The position numbers and the translations under genes were made by a program. Below are positions 47,137 through 55,854 of a stretch of DNA of 64,000 nt, piece after piece; positions within the stretch are counted from its first letter, which is position 1; every line of letters starts with the position of its first letter. Under the pieces are notes generated by a model. The model was given only the letters and a program-made list of their open reading frames with translations. It had not been told where the DNA came from and searched no databases. Location: contig NZ_PHSO01000006.1 in assembly GCF_002870965.1 (NCBI RefSeq), positions 434,001 through 498,000 on the forward strand. Direction: 5' to 3'. This DNA is from Tsuneonella flava. Its GTDB lineage: Bacteria; Pseudomonadota; Alphaproteobacteria; Sphingomonadales; Sphingomonadaceae.

Positions 47137-48701
47137 TTTTCTCTGCGTCCGAATTATTGACCGCGAAACGCGGTCGGTGGAGCTACATCGCATTTGCCGT
47201 GCTGGTGGCCATTTCGCTTGTGCCATTGTTGGCTGTCGGGCTGCCGCCGCTCAGCGATCTGTACGGCCATCTGGGCCGCTATGTGATTCAGACGGACCTT
47301 GCCAATCGCCCGGAACTCGCCCGCTATTACGCATTTGAGTGGAAGGTCATCGGCAACCTTGGCGTCGATCTGCTGGTGGAGGTATTGCACTCCCGCCTCG
47401 GTCTCGAAGGGGCGGTAAAGGCGAGTGTGATCGCCACACAGCTACTGGCCGCGACGGGAATCCTCGCCATTTCGCGACAGGTGCATGGCCGCATTACCCC
47501 TTTCGCGATTCTCGCGCTGCCGCTGATCTATGGGTTTCCGTTCAATTTCGGTTTCCTCAACTTCTCACTGGCGATGGCGCTGGCACTGGTGACGTTCGCG
47601 GCCTGGCTTCGTTTGCGTCAGAGTGCGGGCCGATGGTGGCCGCATCTGTTGCTTGCTGTTGCGGGCCCGGCCATCTGGCTGTGCCATACATATGGCTGGG
47701 CTTTCCTCGGTCTGATGTGCGGTTCTGCCGCATTGGCCGATGCGATAGAGCGCAAGGATCGTCTGCCAACGCTCGTCCTGCGTGTTCTGGGCGAATGCTG
47801 GCCTCTCCTATTCCCGCTTATCCCTATGCTGGCATGGCGGGCTGACACTGTCGGGAGCAAGACTGGCGAATGGTCCCTTTTGCTCAAAGCATTCTGGCTC
47901 GCTTCACCGCTTCGCACAGGATCGATCATTCTCGATGGCCTGTCACTCCAGATTATGTTCATTTTCGGTTATTGGGCGTTGCGAAGCAAATGGGCGCGGT
48001 TTGATCGACGCATGGCGTTTGCGGCTATCTTCTGTGCTTTGGCATTCCTCATTCTCCCGTCCCGCGTGTTCGGCTCCTATTTCGCCGATATGCGGCTGGT
48101 GCCATATATGTACGCGCTGGTACTGCTATCGATTTCAACCGAGCGTTTTCCAGTAGCTACAACACGTTGGATGACCGTAATTACGCTGGCCTTTTTTGTA
48201 GCGCGCAGCGCCATCACCACGGTCACCTATGTCGAGCGCGAAAAGGAAATGGAACAAACGCTGGCTACGCTCAATTCGATACCGGTCGGAGCACGCCTGG
48301 CTACATTTGCAGTCCAGTCATGCGATGGCGGTTGGGCTCCACCTTTGCTCTGGCATGTCGGCAGTATGGCATTGGTGCGTCGCAATGCGATCGTGAACGA
48401 TCAGTGGGAGTTTTCCGGGATGAATCCGCTGAAGATCAACAATCCCGCTGCTGGCTATTTTGCGCGCGATCCTTCGCAGATGGCGCAGCCCGACCATTGC
48501 AGGAAACCATATTACCCTCAACTGACAGAGGTCTTGCGCCATGTTCCGCGTGATGCTTTCTCTTATGTGTGGGTCGTAGGTGAACTGCCTGTACAGATGC
48601 CTGAATTCGCGGACCTGCGCCGGGTGCCGCATCGGGGCGCCGGCATGCTTTACAAGGTTACGCCGCCCTCTCTGTCCAATTCGACGACGGCCGCGCGATA
48701 A
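47133..48701 (+). CDS. Polytopic membrane protein, probable gtr-type glycosyltransferase
   Basis: 522 residues, about ten hydrophobic segments. An early periplasmic loop carries acidic residues (VGLPPLSDLYGHLGRYVIQT), reminiscent of GT-C enzymes, which use an Asp in the first loop. It sits third in a gtrB-gtrA run, coupled by an ATGA overlap, which is where serotype conversion cassettes carry their specific glycosyltransferase. No named family recognised. Function is inferred from position and topology. Confidence 0.75.
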   Translation: MIFSASELLTAKRGRWSYIAFAVLVAISLVPLLAVGLPPLSDLYGHLGRYVIQTDLANRPELARYYAFEWKVIGNLGVDLLVEVLHSRLGLEGAVKASVIATQLLAATGILAISRQVHGRITPFAILALPLIYGFPFNFGFLNFSLAMALALVTFAAWLRLRQSAGRWWPHLLLAVAGPAIWLCHTYGWAFLGLMCGSAALADAIERKDRLPTLVLRVLGECWPLLFPLIPMLAWRADTVGSKTGEWSLLLKAFWLASPLRTGSIILDGLSLQIMFIFGYWALRSKWARFDRRMAFAAIFCALAFLILPSRVFGSYFADMRLVPYMYALVLLSISTERFPVATTRWMTVITLAFFVARSAITTVTYVEREKEMEQTLATLNSIPVGARLATFAVQSCDGGWAPPLLWHVGSMALVRRNAIVNDQWEFSGMNPLKINNPAAGYFARDPSQMAQPDHCRKPYYPQLTEVLRHVPRDAFSYVWVVGELPVQMPEFADLRRVPHRGAGMLYKVTPPSLSNSTTAAR

Positions 48702-48729
48702 GCACAGCCGCCCACCTCAGCCCGGAATG

Positions 48730-49803
48730 TCAGGGAACGATCGTCGTAAACAGATAGACCCCGAAGATCACCAGATGCACCACCCCCTGCAACACAGTTG
48801 TCCGCCCATTGCCGAGTGACAGTGTCGTCACCAGCAAAGTGAGCCCCAGCAGCACAATACCTTTGCTACCCAGGCCGAGTGCAATCGGCAGGCCTGCGAA
48901 CAGCGACAAGGCTGCCACTGCGGGAATGGAAAGGCCGATGGTCGCCAACGCTGAGCCGAGCGCGAGATTGAGGCTGGTCTGTATCCGGTCACGCAGCGCA
49001 GCCCGAACCGCAGCGACGCTTTCGGGTAACAGCACCAGGACGGCAATCATCACACCGACCACCGCTTGTGGAGCGCCCATGGACAGCACCATATCGTCAA
49101 GCGGCTTCGACAGCTCCTTCGCCAGAAGGACCACCGCGCCCAGAGCTGCAAGCAACAGCACAGCCGATATGGCAGTCGTCCGATTGCTGGGCGGGTCGAG
49201 CGTGTCTTCGCAATCCTGCGTTTCGCTTGCGGGAGGCAGAAAATACTCCCGGTGACGAACGGTCTGGACCATCACAAAGGTCAGATAGAGAACCAGCGAT
49301 ACTATCGCGACGAAGGCCAGTTGCCCATTGGAATAGACAGGCCCTGGTTCGCTGACAGTGAAGTTGGGCAGCACGAGGCTGAGTACGGTGAGCGCGCAAA
49401 TCGTCGCCAAAGCAGCGCTGACGCCCGATTGCTGGAACGACTGCTCACGGTGAAACAGGCCGCCAATCAGCAAACACACACCGATAATTCCATTGAGAAT
49501 TATCATCACCGCTGCGAAAACGGTATCTCTCGCCAGCGAAGCGGCACCGTCTGCGGCTGCCGTCATCAGAGCGAGTATCAAGCCCACTTCAATCATCGTC
49601 ACGGCCAGCGCGAGCACGAGAGTTCCAAACGGTTCGCCCAGCTTGTGAGCGATAATTTCCGCATGGTGGACAGCACAGATAACCGCCAATGCCACGCCGA
49701 ACGATACAACTGCAATTGGTGCAGCGCCGACAGCTGCCATCGCAAAAACCAGCCAGGCGACAAGCGGCCCCCACGAGGCCCAGGAACTAAGGTGCTTTCG
49801 CAT
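48730..49803 (-). CDS. Calcium/proton antiporter (ChaA/CAX type)
   Basis: Inner-membrane cation exchanger of 357 residues with about eleven hydrophobic segments in two halves. The family repeat motifs are VHHAEIIAHKLGEPFGTLVL (first half) and VLLPESVAAVRAALRDRIQT, then SLNLALGSALATIGLS (second half), as in ChaA. The start at 49803 has AAGGAGG immediately upstream. It faces the gtr cassette tail to tail. Confidence 0.92.
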   Translation of the reverse strand: MRKHLSSWASWGPLVAWLVFAMAAVGAAPIAVVSFGVALAVICAVHHAEIIAHKLGEPFGTLVLALAVTMIEVGLILALMTAAADGAASLARDTVFAAVMIILNGIIGVCLLIGGLFHREQSFQQSGVSAALATICALTVLSLVLPNFTVSEPGPVYSNGQLAFVAIVSLVLYLTFVMVQTVRHREYFLPPASETQDCEDTLDPPSNRTTAISAVLLLAALGAVVLLAKELSKPLDDMVLSMGAPQAVVGVMIAVLVLLPESVAAVRAALRDRIQTSLNLALGSALATIGLSIPAVAALSLFAGLPIALGLGSKGIVLLGLTLLVTTLSLGNGRTTVLQGVVHLVIFGVYLFTTIVP

Positions 49804-50288
49804 CGGACCTCCTTCTAAGGTGGAACAATCAGAGTTTCGATCTTCTCCCTCTATTTCACAATATGGCTGTGCGGTGAAGACGTGCGAGGGCACAAAGCCG
49901 CCCTGATGGAGTGTTGAGCAGGAGTTTTCAGTGGGCTTCGGCCAGCTTCTGAGCGAGTTGCTGCGATGTGATGACTTGGCGGTTATTGCCAGTTTCGCAG
50001 TCGTCATTTGCCGCGTTGCCATCGTTGCGGATATCCGGGTCATAGACGATGGTGGCAGCTAAGCGCCCCAAATTCCGACATTCGGCGGCACCTCCCATCA
50101 ACTTAGAAGAGGGCGTTCCGGGAGTCAGCAGGAAGAATTCTGCCAGGCCACACCGCTCTGGCGTAGGCCCCTTTGTTCGGAGGACCTGAAACCCTGCTTG
50201 AACGGGTGGGAGTGTTCGTCGCTCATGGCGTGTCACCGCCGCAAGACTGGCCGATCACCTCAGAGCGTCGGCGAGCGAGGCTTACCTG
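49804..50288. other. Intergenic region between the calcium antiporter and nsrR
   Basis: About 485 bp. The antiporter promoter should lie at its left. A minus-strand open frame of 102 codons at 49928-50236 is present, but its composition (blocks such as ECRNLGRLAATIVYDPDIRN) matches nothing I know and it has no convincing ribosome site. I do not call it a gene. Confidence 0.45.
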
Positions 50289-50720
50289 CTAATCCTTGAC
50301 ACTCATCGGCACCAGCAAGTGCGAAAAATCGCCCTTGCGCGCCAGCACATCGGCCAGCGAATAGCCATCAAGGACTTTGAGAAACGCTAGGAGCCCCTCT
50401 TCGAGGACACTGGTAAGGCCACACGCCGGAGCAATCACACAGGCACCGCAGCCAACCAAATCGAAATCGTCCTCGGTGTGGCGAACCAGTGCGCCGACGT
50501 TGATTTCCTCCGGCGGGCGGGCGAGGCGGATACCACCATTGCGGCCGCGGACGCTTTCCAGATAGCCCGCGTTCACCAGATCGTTGACCACCTTCATCAG
50601 GTGGTTCTGCGAAATGGCATAGGCGCGCGCGATCGCGGAAATCGAGGCCAGCTCGCCCGGCTGCCGCCCGAGGTATAGCAGCACCCGCATGGCATAGTCG
50701 GTGTAGCGCGTCAGACGCAT
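50289..50720 (-). CDS. nsrR: Rrf2-family nitric-oxide-sensing regulator (NsrR type)
   Basis: 143 residues. The winged helix at the N terminus (MRLTRYTDYAMRVLLYLG, ISAIARAYAISQNHLMKVVN) is Rrf2-type. The sensor Cys residues are C91, C94 and C100 (GCGACVIAPACGL), and Asp8 is present, matching ligands of NsrR [4Fe-4S] clusters. NsrR represses NO-detoxification genes and is released when NO attacks the cluster. The ATG at 50720 gives the family N terminus. Divergent NO-defence genes and two NsrR-like operators support NsrR over IscR or RirA. Confidence 0.87.
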   Translation of the reverse strand: MRLTRYTDYAMRVLLYLGRQPGELASISAIARAYAISQNHLMKVVNDLVNAGYLESVRGRNGGIRLARPPEEINVGALVRHTEDDFDLVGCGACVIAPACGLTSVLEEGLLAFLKVLDGYSLADVLARKGDFSHLLVPMSVKD

Positions 50721-50741
50721 CGCAGCTCCGCAAGAATAATC

Positions 50742-50758
50742 ATGTATTCTTATTGCAT
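50742..50758. promoter_or_regulatory. NsrR-like operator 1
   Basis: ATGTATTCTTATTGCAT fits the known NsrR half-site pattern ATGYATT, 3 bases, AATRCAT with one clear mismatch. It lies 21 bp upstream of the regulator start, so it may mediate autoregulation. Confidence 0.55.
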
Positions 50759-50778
50759 GTTTTGGCGAGCACGTATAG

Positions 50779-50795
50779 ATGCATCCAAGATACAT
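50779..50795. promoter_or_regulatory. NsrR-like operator 2
   Basis: ATGCATCCAAGATACAT, an inverted repeat (ATGCATC, 3 bases, GATACAT) with one mismatch and the exact spacing of NsrR sites. It ends 17 bp before the globin start, well placed to repress the plus-strand operon. Confidence 0.65.
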
Positions 50796-50812
50796 GATTT
50801 GGAGTCGCAGCC

Positions 50813-51250
50813 ATGCCAGCTCTCAGCATCGACGATCCCGGCCTCGCCCGTCTGATCGACGCGTTCTACGCCCGCGTCCGTGCCGACGAGGAGCTCGGCC
50901 CGATCTTCAACGACGCCATCCACGACTGGCCCGAGCACCTAGAGAAGCTGGCCGCCTTTTGGTCTTCGGTCATGCTCGCCAGCGGACGTTACAAGGGCCA
51001 CCCGGTGCCTGCGCATATCAAGCATCGCGATCGCATTACCCCTGCCCTGTTCGAGCGCTGGCTTGCCCTGTGGGCAGAGACCACTGACGAACTGATGGCT
51101 CCTGACGCTGCCGCTGCCTTGCAAGCCAAGGCCGCGCGTATCGCCGAGAGCCTCAAGCTCGCCATGTTCTTCCGGCTGGATGGCCAGCCAGCACCGAAAC
51201 CTTCCCCCCGGCCCGCCTGCCTCGCAGCTGCCGCGACGGACCATGCCTGA
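50813..51250 (+). CDS. Group III truncated haemoglobin
   Basis: 145 residues of the 2-on-2 globin fold. Blocks: LIDAFYARVRADEELGPIFN, WPEHLEKLAAFWSSVMLASG, YKGHPVPAHIKHRDRITPAL and FERWLALWAETTDELM, where the proximal His is expected. The spacing and the FWSSVML segment are typical of group III forms. Role in NO or redox defence is inferred from its place: first gene behind NsrR-like operator 2, 16 bp before the alternative oxidase. The ribosome site is GGAG, 8 bp before the ATG. Confidence 0.88.
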   Translation: MPALSIDDPGLARLIDAFYARVRADEELGPIFNDAIHDWPEHLEKLAAFWSSVMLASGRYKGHPVPAHIKHRDRITPALFERWLALWAETTDELMAPDAAAALQAKAARIAESLKLAMFFRLDGQPAPKPSPRPACLAAAATDHA

Positions 51251-51266
51251 AAAGGAGTATGCTGCC

Positions 51267-51953
51267 ATGACCGACATTCCTATGGTCGATCTCACCGTTC
51301 ACCACGCCCCGCGCGATCTGCGTGATCGGATCGCGTTCGGCTTTACCAAGGTCTTGCGCTTCTGTGCCGATACCTTCTTCGCAAAGCGCTACGGCCATCG
51401 CGCCATCGTGCTCGAAACAGTCGCCGCCGTGCCGGGCATGGTTGGGGCCACGCTCACCCACCTCAGGTGCCTGCGCCGGATGCAGGGTGACAACGGCTGG
51501 ATCCGCACCCTGATGGAAGAAGCCGAGAACGAGCGGATGCACCTGATGACCTTCATCGAGATCGCGCAGCCATCGCTATTCGAGCGGCTGGTGATCCTGC
51601 TGGTGCAGTGGGCGTTCTATCTCGCCTTCTTCGGCCTCTATCTGGTGAGCGCACGCACCGCGCACCGCGTAGTTGGCTATTTCGAGGAGGAGGCGGTGAT
51701 CAGCTACACTCTCTACCTCAAGGAGATCGATGAGGGTCGCAGCCCCAATGTTGCCGCCCCCTTGATAGCCCGCCATTACTGGAAGTTGCCCGATTCAGCC
51801 ACCTTGCGCGACGTGGTGCTGGTGGTCCGCGCCGACGAAGCGCATCACCGCGACGTCAACCATGGCTTTGCCGATGAACTGGCAGGCGAGGCTGCCCCTT
51901 TGAATATCGCTCCGTATCCCGAACACGCCGACGATATCAAGCTGGCAGCCTGA
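51267..51953 (+). CDS. Alternative (cyanide-resistant) terminal oxidase
   Basis: Di-iron quinol oxidase that reduces oxygen without pumping protons and resists NO and cyanide. All iron-ligand motifs are present in the 228 residues: LETVAAVPGM, EEAENERMHL, FEEEAV and RADEAHHRDVNH. Two interfacial hydrophobic segments lie between. Start at 51267 has AAAGGAG upstream; a longer frame overlaps the globin gene. Bacterial AOX genes are uncommon; in Vibrio fischeri aox is NO-induced through NsrR, which fits this context. Confidence 0.95.
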   Translation: MTDIPMVDLTVHHAPRDLRDRIAFGFTKVLRFCADTFFAKRYGHRAIVLETVAAVPGMVGATLTHLRCLRRMQGDNGWIRTLMEEAENERMHLMTFIEIAQPSLFERLVILLVQWAFYLAFFGLYLVSARTAHRVVGYFEEEAVISYTLYLKEIDEGRSPNVAAPLIARHYWKLPDSATLRDVVLVVRADEAHHRDVNHGFADELAGEAAPLNIAPYPEHADDIKLAA

Positions 51954-51955
51954 CC

Positions 51956-52234
51956 ATGTCAGAACCGGGCCCCTATCGCTCCACCCCTGTGTTCGATCAG
52001 GATAGCCTGCCCGCTGCCCTGCGCGCCCGCCACGATACGAAGGCGGGCGTGTGGGGAGTGATCCGGGTGATCGAGGGAGAGCTCCGGCTCACCTATCTCG
52101 ATCCGACCAGCGAGGTAATCCTCGCCCCTGCTCGGCCGGGGTTGATAGAGCCGGGGCAGCCGCATTTCGTCACGCCAGTGGGGCCGATGAAAATGCAGGT
52201 AGATTTCTGGGACCAGCCTCCGCCGGGTTTCTGA
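51956..52234 (+). CDS. DUF1971 (YeaR/TehB-like) protein
   Basis: 92-residue cupin-like protein. Blocks are STPVFDQDSLPAALRARHDT, GVWGVIRVIEGELRLTY, LIEPGQPHFVTPVGPM and MQVDFWDQP, typical of DUF1971, found alone in YeaR and fused in TehB. E. coli yeaR is controlled by NsrR and nitrate, so its presence in this NO cluster is consistent. Role: possible stress-related ligand binding. It starts 2 bp after the oxidase stop. Confidence 0.85.
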   Translation: MSEPGPYRSTPVFDQDSLPAALRARHDTKAGVWGVIRVIEGELRLTYLDPTSEVILAPARPGLIEPGQPHFVTPVGPMKMQVDFWDQPPPGF

Positions 52235-52282
52235 TCGGCGCCGATCCCGTCCCGAACCACGATTTCATCTCAGGAGAACTGT

Positions 52283-53494
52283 ATGTCGCAGCCGCTCAGC
52301 GAGCAGACCATCGCGCTCGTCAAGGCCACAGTGCCCGCACTCGAAGCCCATGGCCTTGCCATTGTGCGTGAAATGTATGACCGCCTGTTCCAGAACCCCG
52401 ATATCGCGGCCCTGTTCAACCAGTCCCACCACGGTGGTTCAGGATCGCAGTCGCGCGCGTTGACCGGCGCCATCCTGAGCTATGCCAGCAATGTCGAGAA
52501 TCTCGCGGCGCTTGCCCCTGCGGTGGAGCGGATCGCGCAAAAGCATGTCGGTTTGCAGATCGTGCCCGAGCATTACCCTTTTGTTGCCGACGCGCTGCTC
52601 GGTGCGATCAAGGCGGTGCTGGGCGACGCGGCGACCGATGACATCCTCGCTGCCTGGGGCGAAGCCTACTGGTTCCTCGCCAATATTCTGATCGCGCGTG
52701 AAGAGCGGCTTTATACCGACCAACGCACCGCCGAAGGTGGCTGGAACGGATGGCGCGAGTTCGAAGTGGCCGAGGTTGCGCCGGAAAGCGCCGTCATCAC
52801 CTCGTTTACGCTGCGCCCCGCCGACGGTGAGCCAGTGATGGCACACAGGCCCGGCCAGTATCTGACCTTCTCGTTCGATATTCCCGGCCATGCGCCAGTG
52901 AAGCGCAACTATTCTATTTCGGCCGCGCCCAATGGAGAGAGCTATCGCATCTCGGTGAAACGCGAACCGCAGGGCCTGGCCTCGGGCTGGCTGCACGATA
53001 ATGCGGGCGTTGGCACCAGGTTCAAAGTCGCGGCACCTTCAGGCGAGTTTTTCCTTGATGCGGTGACTGAGCGGCCGGTGGTGCTGCTGTCGGGCGGGGT
53101 TGGCCTGACTCCGCTGGTGGCGATGCTCGAAGCGCTCGTGGCGAAGGGAGGCGCCGTGCCGATCCACTATGTCCACGGTACGCACGATCGCACCACCCAC
53201 GCGATGCGCGATCATGTCCGGGCTCTGGCCGCTAAGGCTAGTTCTGTCAGCATCACCGACTTTCATCAGCAGCCACTGCCCGACGAAGTTCCGGGCCGAG
53301 ACTACGATATCGCCGGAATTATCACCGACGAATGGCTGCTCGCCCACACCCCCGTTGCCGAAGCGGACTACTACATCTGCGGACCCCGCGCCTTTCTGCG
53401 TCATGCGGTTGCAACGCTCTCGCAGGCTGGAGTAGCGGCCAGTCGCATCCACTATGAATTCTTCGGACCAGCAGACGAATTGCTGGCCGCCTGA
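52283..53494 (+). CDS. hmp: Flavohaemoglobin, nitric oxide dioxygenase
   Basis: Oxidises NO to nitrate with O2 and NADPH. 403 residues: globin domain 1-140 (proximal His88 in IAQKHVGLQIVPEHYPF, distal region REMYDRLFQNPDIAALFNQS), then an FAD domain (RPGQYLTFSF, KRNYSISAAPNGESYRISVK) and an NAD(P) domain (PVVLLSGGVGLTPLVAMLEA, YICGPRAFLRH). The C-terminal FFGP completes the reductase. 48 bp separate it from the DUF1971 gene, probably the end of the NsrR-controlled operon. Confidence 0.96.
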   Translation: MSQPLSEQTIALVKATVPALEAHGLAIVREMYDRLFQNPDIAALFNQSHHGGSGSQSRALTGAILSYASNVENLAALAPAVERIAQKHVGLQIVPEHYPFVADALLGAIKAVLGDAATDDILAAWGEAYWFLANILIAREERLYTDQRTAEGGWNGWREFEVAEVAPESAVITSFTLRPADGEPVMAHRPGQYLTFSFDIPGHAPVKRNYSISAAPNGESYRISVKREPQGLASGWLHDNAGVGTRFKVAAPSGEFFLDAVTERPVVLLSGGVGLTPLVAMLEALVAKGGAVPIHYVHGTHDRTTHAMRDHVRALAAKASSVSITDFHQQPLPDEVPGRDYDIAGIITDEWLLAHTPVAEADYYICGPRAFLRHAVATLSQAGVAASRIHYEFFGPADELLAA

Positions 53495-53754
53495 GAGGCC
53501 CCTATCCCTTGCAGCGATTGAAAAGGCCCGCCTTCTGGCGTCAGCTCGGGATGCATCCGGCCCGATCGGCCATCGGCGCTGGAAATTGCACTGGCGCTAA
53601 CGGGCCCGATCAGGGCCAGGCTGCTCCCCGACACCTCGGCGCTGCCATTTCTGGTGGCGCCGTGGGGCCTTGGCGGTGCTGGTATCGGAGTCAGCCCTGA
53701 TCAGCCAGGGATCAGAGCAACCAGACTTAATGACCGGCCCTAACCGCTTGGCGG

Positions 53755-54249
53755 CTATCGCGCCTGTTCATCAACGAACCTTGCGACCGCTTGCTTGTTA
53801 TGATCGTCGATGAACTTCTCACTATCTGAAACGAGATCAGCCACCGTCTGATGAGATAGTGCATTCCGCCAAGCCTGATCAGCAGCGAGCATGCGGGTCT
53901 TGATGAAACAATCCGTAGAATAAACACACGGGTCGGAGGCCTTTCCCGGACCGCGTCTTCGAATTTCCCGGCACACAAAGAACGGTCTCGCCCCATCTAT
54001 TGCTTCAACGATATCGAGCAGCGTGATACTTGCAGCAGGTCGGCCTAGACGAAATCCGCCTCGCGGACCGGGCAACGCCTCCAGAAGTTCTGAAGCAGTC
54101 AGGGCGCGAAGATGCTTGAGCAGGTAGCTTTCCGACACCCCGTGCAACTCCGCGAGGCTTTTGCCAGAGAGCACTTTTCCGTCGCGGAGGCCGGCCAGGA
54201 CCAGCATGCAGTGGAGACCCGCTTCGACACCATCGCTCATTCTTCTCAT
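53755..54249 (-). CDS. Rrf2-family transcriptional regulator
   Basis: 164 residues. Winged helix: GVEAGLHCMLVLAGLRDGKV, LAELHGVSESYLLKHLRALT and LLEALPGPRGGFRLGRP. The Cys pattern (C, 14 residues, C, 5 residues, C around DPCVYSTDC) differs from NsrR or IscR, so its signal is unknown. Its ATG overlaps the DoxX-like stop as ATGA. It is the last gene of a three-gene operon and may control it by sensing redox state. Confidence 0.88.
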   Translation of the reverse strand: MRRMSDGVEAGLHCMLVLAGLRDGKVLSGKSLAELHGVSESYLLKHLRALTASELLEALPGPRGGFRLGRPAASITLLDIVEAIDGARPFFVCREIRRRGPGKASDPCVYSTDCFIKTRMLAADQAWRNALSHQTVADLVSDSEKFIDDHNKQAVARFVDEQAR

Positions 54250-54737
54250 TGCCGGAATTTAGCCTTGTCTTTCGGGCTGACAAGTGAGGTGACCTGGCGG
54301 CTATCGATGAAGGCATAGAGAAGGAATGCGCAGGCACTGGCAGTAAAGACACTGTAGTTCAGCGGTTCCTTTGGATGCAGAAACACCGCCATCGCCACGC
54401 CAAAACAAAGCAGCAGCAAGGCGCTCGCGGCAGCAGGCCACCTATGGTTAGGCAACAAGAGCAGCACTGCTGCGAGGACGATCTCCAGGAGGGTAACGCC
54501 CCATGCAAATGCGGGCACAAGCCAGCTTGGCATCCATGGATTGAGCGCAGCCGTCGCTTGAGTGAAGACAGTCATGTCGCCCCAGTCTACCCATGGAAGT
54601 TTCACAGAACCCCATGCGCCAAACCGATCGGCGACTGCCGACAGGAAGGTGATGGCCAAGGCGGCTCTTGCGGCCCAGAGCGCCACATCTCTTGGAAACA
54701 TATCGGAAGCCCTCATCGCGGATCGAAACGTTTTCAT
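54246..54737 (-). CDS. DoxX-like membrane protein
   Basis: 163 residues with four hydrophobic segments: LWAARAALAITFLSAVADRF, FAWGVTLLEIVLAAVLLLL, AASALLLLCFGVAMAVFL and FTASACAFLLYAFIDSR, the layout of DoxX proteins. Such proteins are associated with quinones or redox homeostasis. The ATG overlaps the upstream oxidoreductase stop (ATGA) and its own stop overlaps the Rrf2 start, so all three are coupled. Confidence 0.78.
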   Translation of the reverse strand: MKTFRSAMRASDMFPRDVALWAARAALAITFLSAVADRFGAWGSVKLPWVDWGDMTVFTQATAALNPWMPSWLVPAFAWGVTLLEIVLAAVLLLLPNHRWPAAASALLLLCFGVAMAVFLHPKEPLNYSVFTASACAFLLYAFIDSRQVTSLVSPKDKAKFRQ

Positions 54738-55684
54738 GGCCTGAGCGGCAGCATGATTGCTTTGCCTCTCCCGGAACGGAAATCGGAGCCCTCGAAGAAG
54801 CTGAGCACCTCATCGAAAGCATATAGACGATCAACAACCGGATGCAGGTGGCCGTCAGCTTGAAGCGCGATCAGCTTCTGCAGTTGATTGCGGTCCATCG
54901 TCACGATAAAAAACAGGGCCCTGATGCCTTGGCGCTCGGCTCGTTCTTGGGATGGGGCATCCTCTTTTTCGCCCGCTATGGTGACTAGCGTCCCGCCGCG
55001 CCGAATCACTTTCCAGCTGCGCTCCTGGGTATCTCCGCCAATGGTGTCGAGAACCAGATCCACTTCGTTGGCGAGGTCTTCGAACCGATCCTGCGTGTAG
55101 TCGATCACCAAATCCGCACCGATCGCACGACAAAATTCGAGATCGTTCGGCCCGCAGGTCGTGATGACTTCAGCGCCATGCCACTTTGCGAGTTGGACAG
55201 CGAGATGACCGACTCCTCCCGCGCCGCCGTGGATCAAGACTTTCTGCCCTTTCTCAAGTCTTCCATGATCGAAAAGCGCTTGCCAAGCGGTCAGGCCGGC
55301 AAGGGGCAGAACCGATGCCAACCGCGGATCCAGCGGCGCTGGTAGCGAGACCACATCCTGCGGGTGAACGCTTACGAGCGCTGCACAAGCGCCATCGTCG
55401 TATGGGCGAATATGGCCGATGACCCGATCACCCGGTTTGTAATCCGCCACGTTTTCTCCAGCGCGGAGGACTTCGCCGGCGAACTCGTGCCCCAATATCA
55501 CCGGCGCGCTCCTCGCCGATCCATCCGCCTTTTTCCAAGTAGGAAGCCAGTGAGTTTCCATAGCGGTAATACCTACAGCCAGAGGACGCACCAGCAACCT
55601 ATCTGGACAAGGATTTGGGTTATCGACCTCTCCTGTCGTCGCGGTCGGCGATGTCATGACCCCGTCTCGGATTATGGCTCTCAT
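54734..55684 (-). CDS. MDR-family zinc-lacking NADPH:quinone oxidoreductase-like protein
   Basis: 316 residues of the medium-chain reductase family: GroES-like N domain (PVILGHEFAGEVLRAGENVA, YKPGDRVIGHI) and Rossmann NADP site VLIHGGAGGVGHLAVQLAKW. C-terminal segments are GGDTQERSWKVIRRGGTLVT and AFDEVLSFFEGSDFRSGRGK. The zinc-ligand Cys residues of alcohol dehydrogenases are not seen, pointing to the quinone oxidoreductase branch. The ATG at 55684 has GGAGG 5 bases upstream. It leads the oxidoreductase-DoxX-Rrf2 operon. Confidence 0.88.
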   Translation of the reverse strand: MRAIIRDGVMTSPTATTGEVDNPNPCPDRLLVRPLAVGITAMETHWLPTWKKADGSARSAPVILGHEFAGEVLRAGENVADYKPGDRVIGHIRPYDDGACAALVSVHPQDVVSLPAPLDPRLASVLPLAGLTAWQALFDHGRLEKGQKVLIHGGAGGVGHLAVQLAKWHGAEVITTCGPNDLEFCRAIGADLVIDYTQDRFEDLANEVDLVLDTIGGDTQERSWKVIRRGGTLVTIAGEKEDAPSQERAERQGIRALFFIVTMDRNQLQKLIALQADGHLHPVVDRLYAFDEVLSFFEGSDFRSGRGKAIMLPLRP

Positions 55685-55854
55685 TTTAGCCTCCATCTTG
55701 CAATTCGCTATCGTCTACATATTATATCCATGATTAGACGCAAGGCCGTCAGGCATGTGCAACCATTGTGTTGACGAGAGAGCCTCAACTCCGGGTGTGG
55801 CCCTGTCAGAGCAAATGCCCTTGCGGGTTAGGACTGAGCGGGCAGGGCGGCGCG

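Noticed and set aside
49928-50236. 102-codon minus-strand frame between the antiporter and nsrR
   Set aside because: No ribosome site, no known motif and Cys/Asn-rich odd composition; left as unannotated intergenic DNA.
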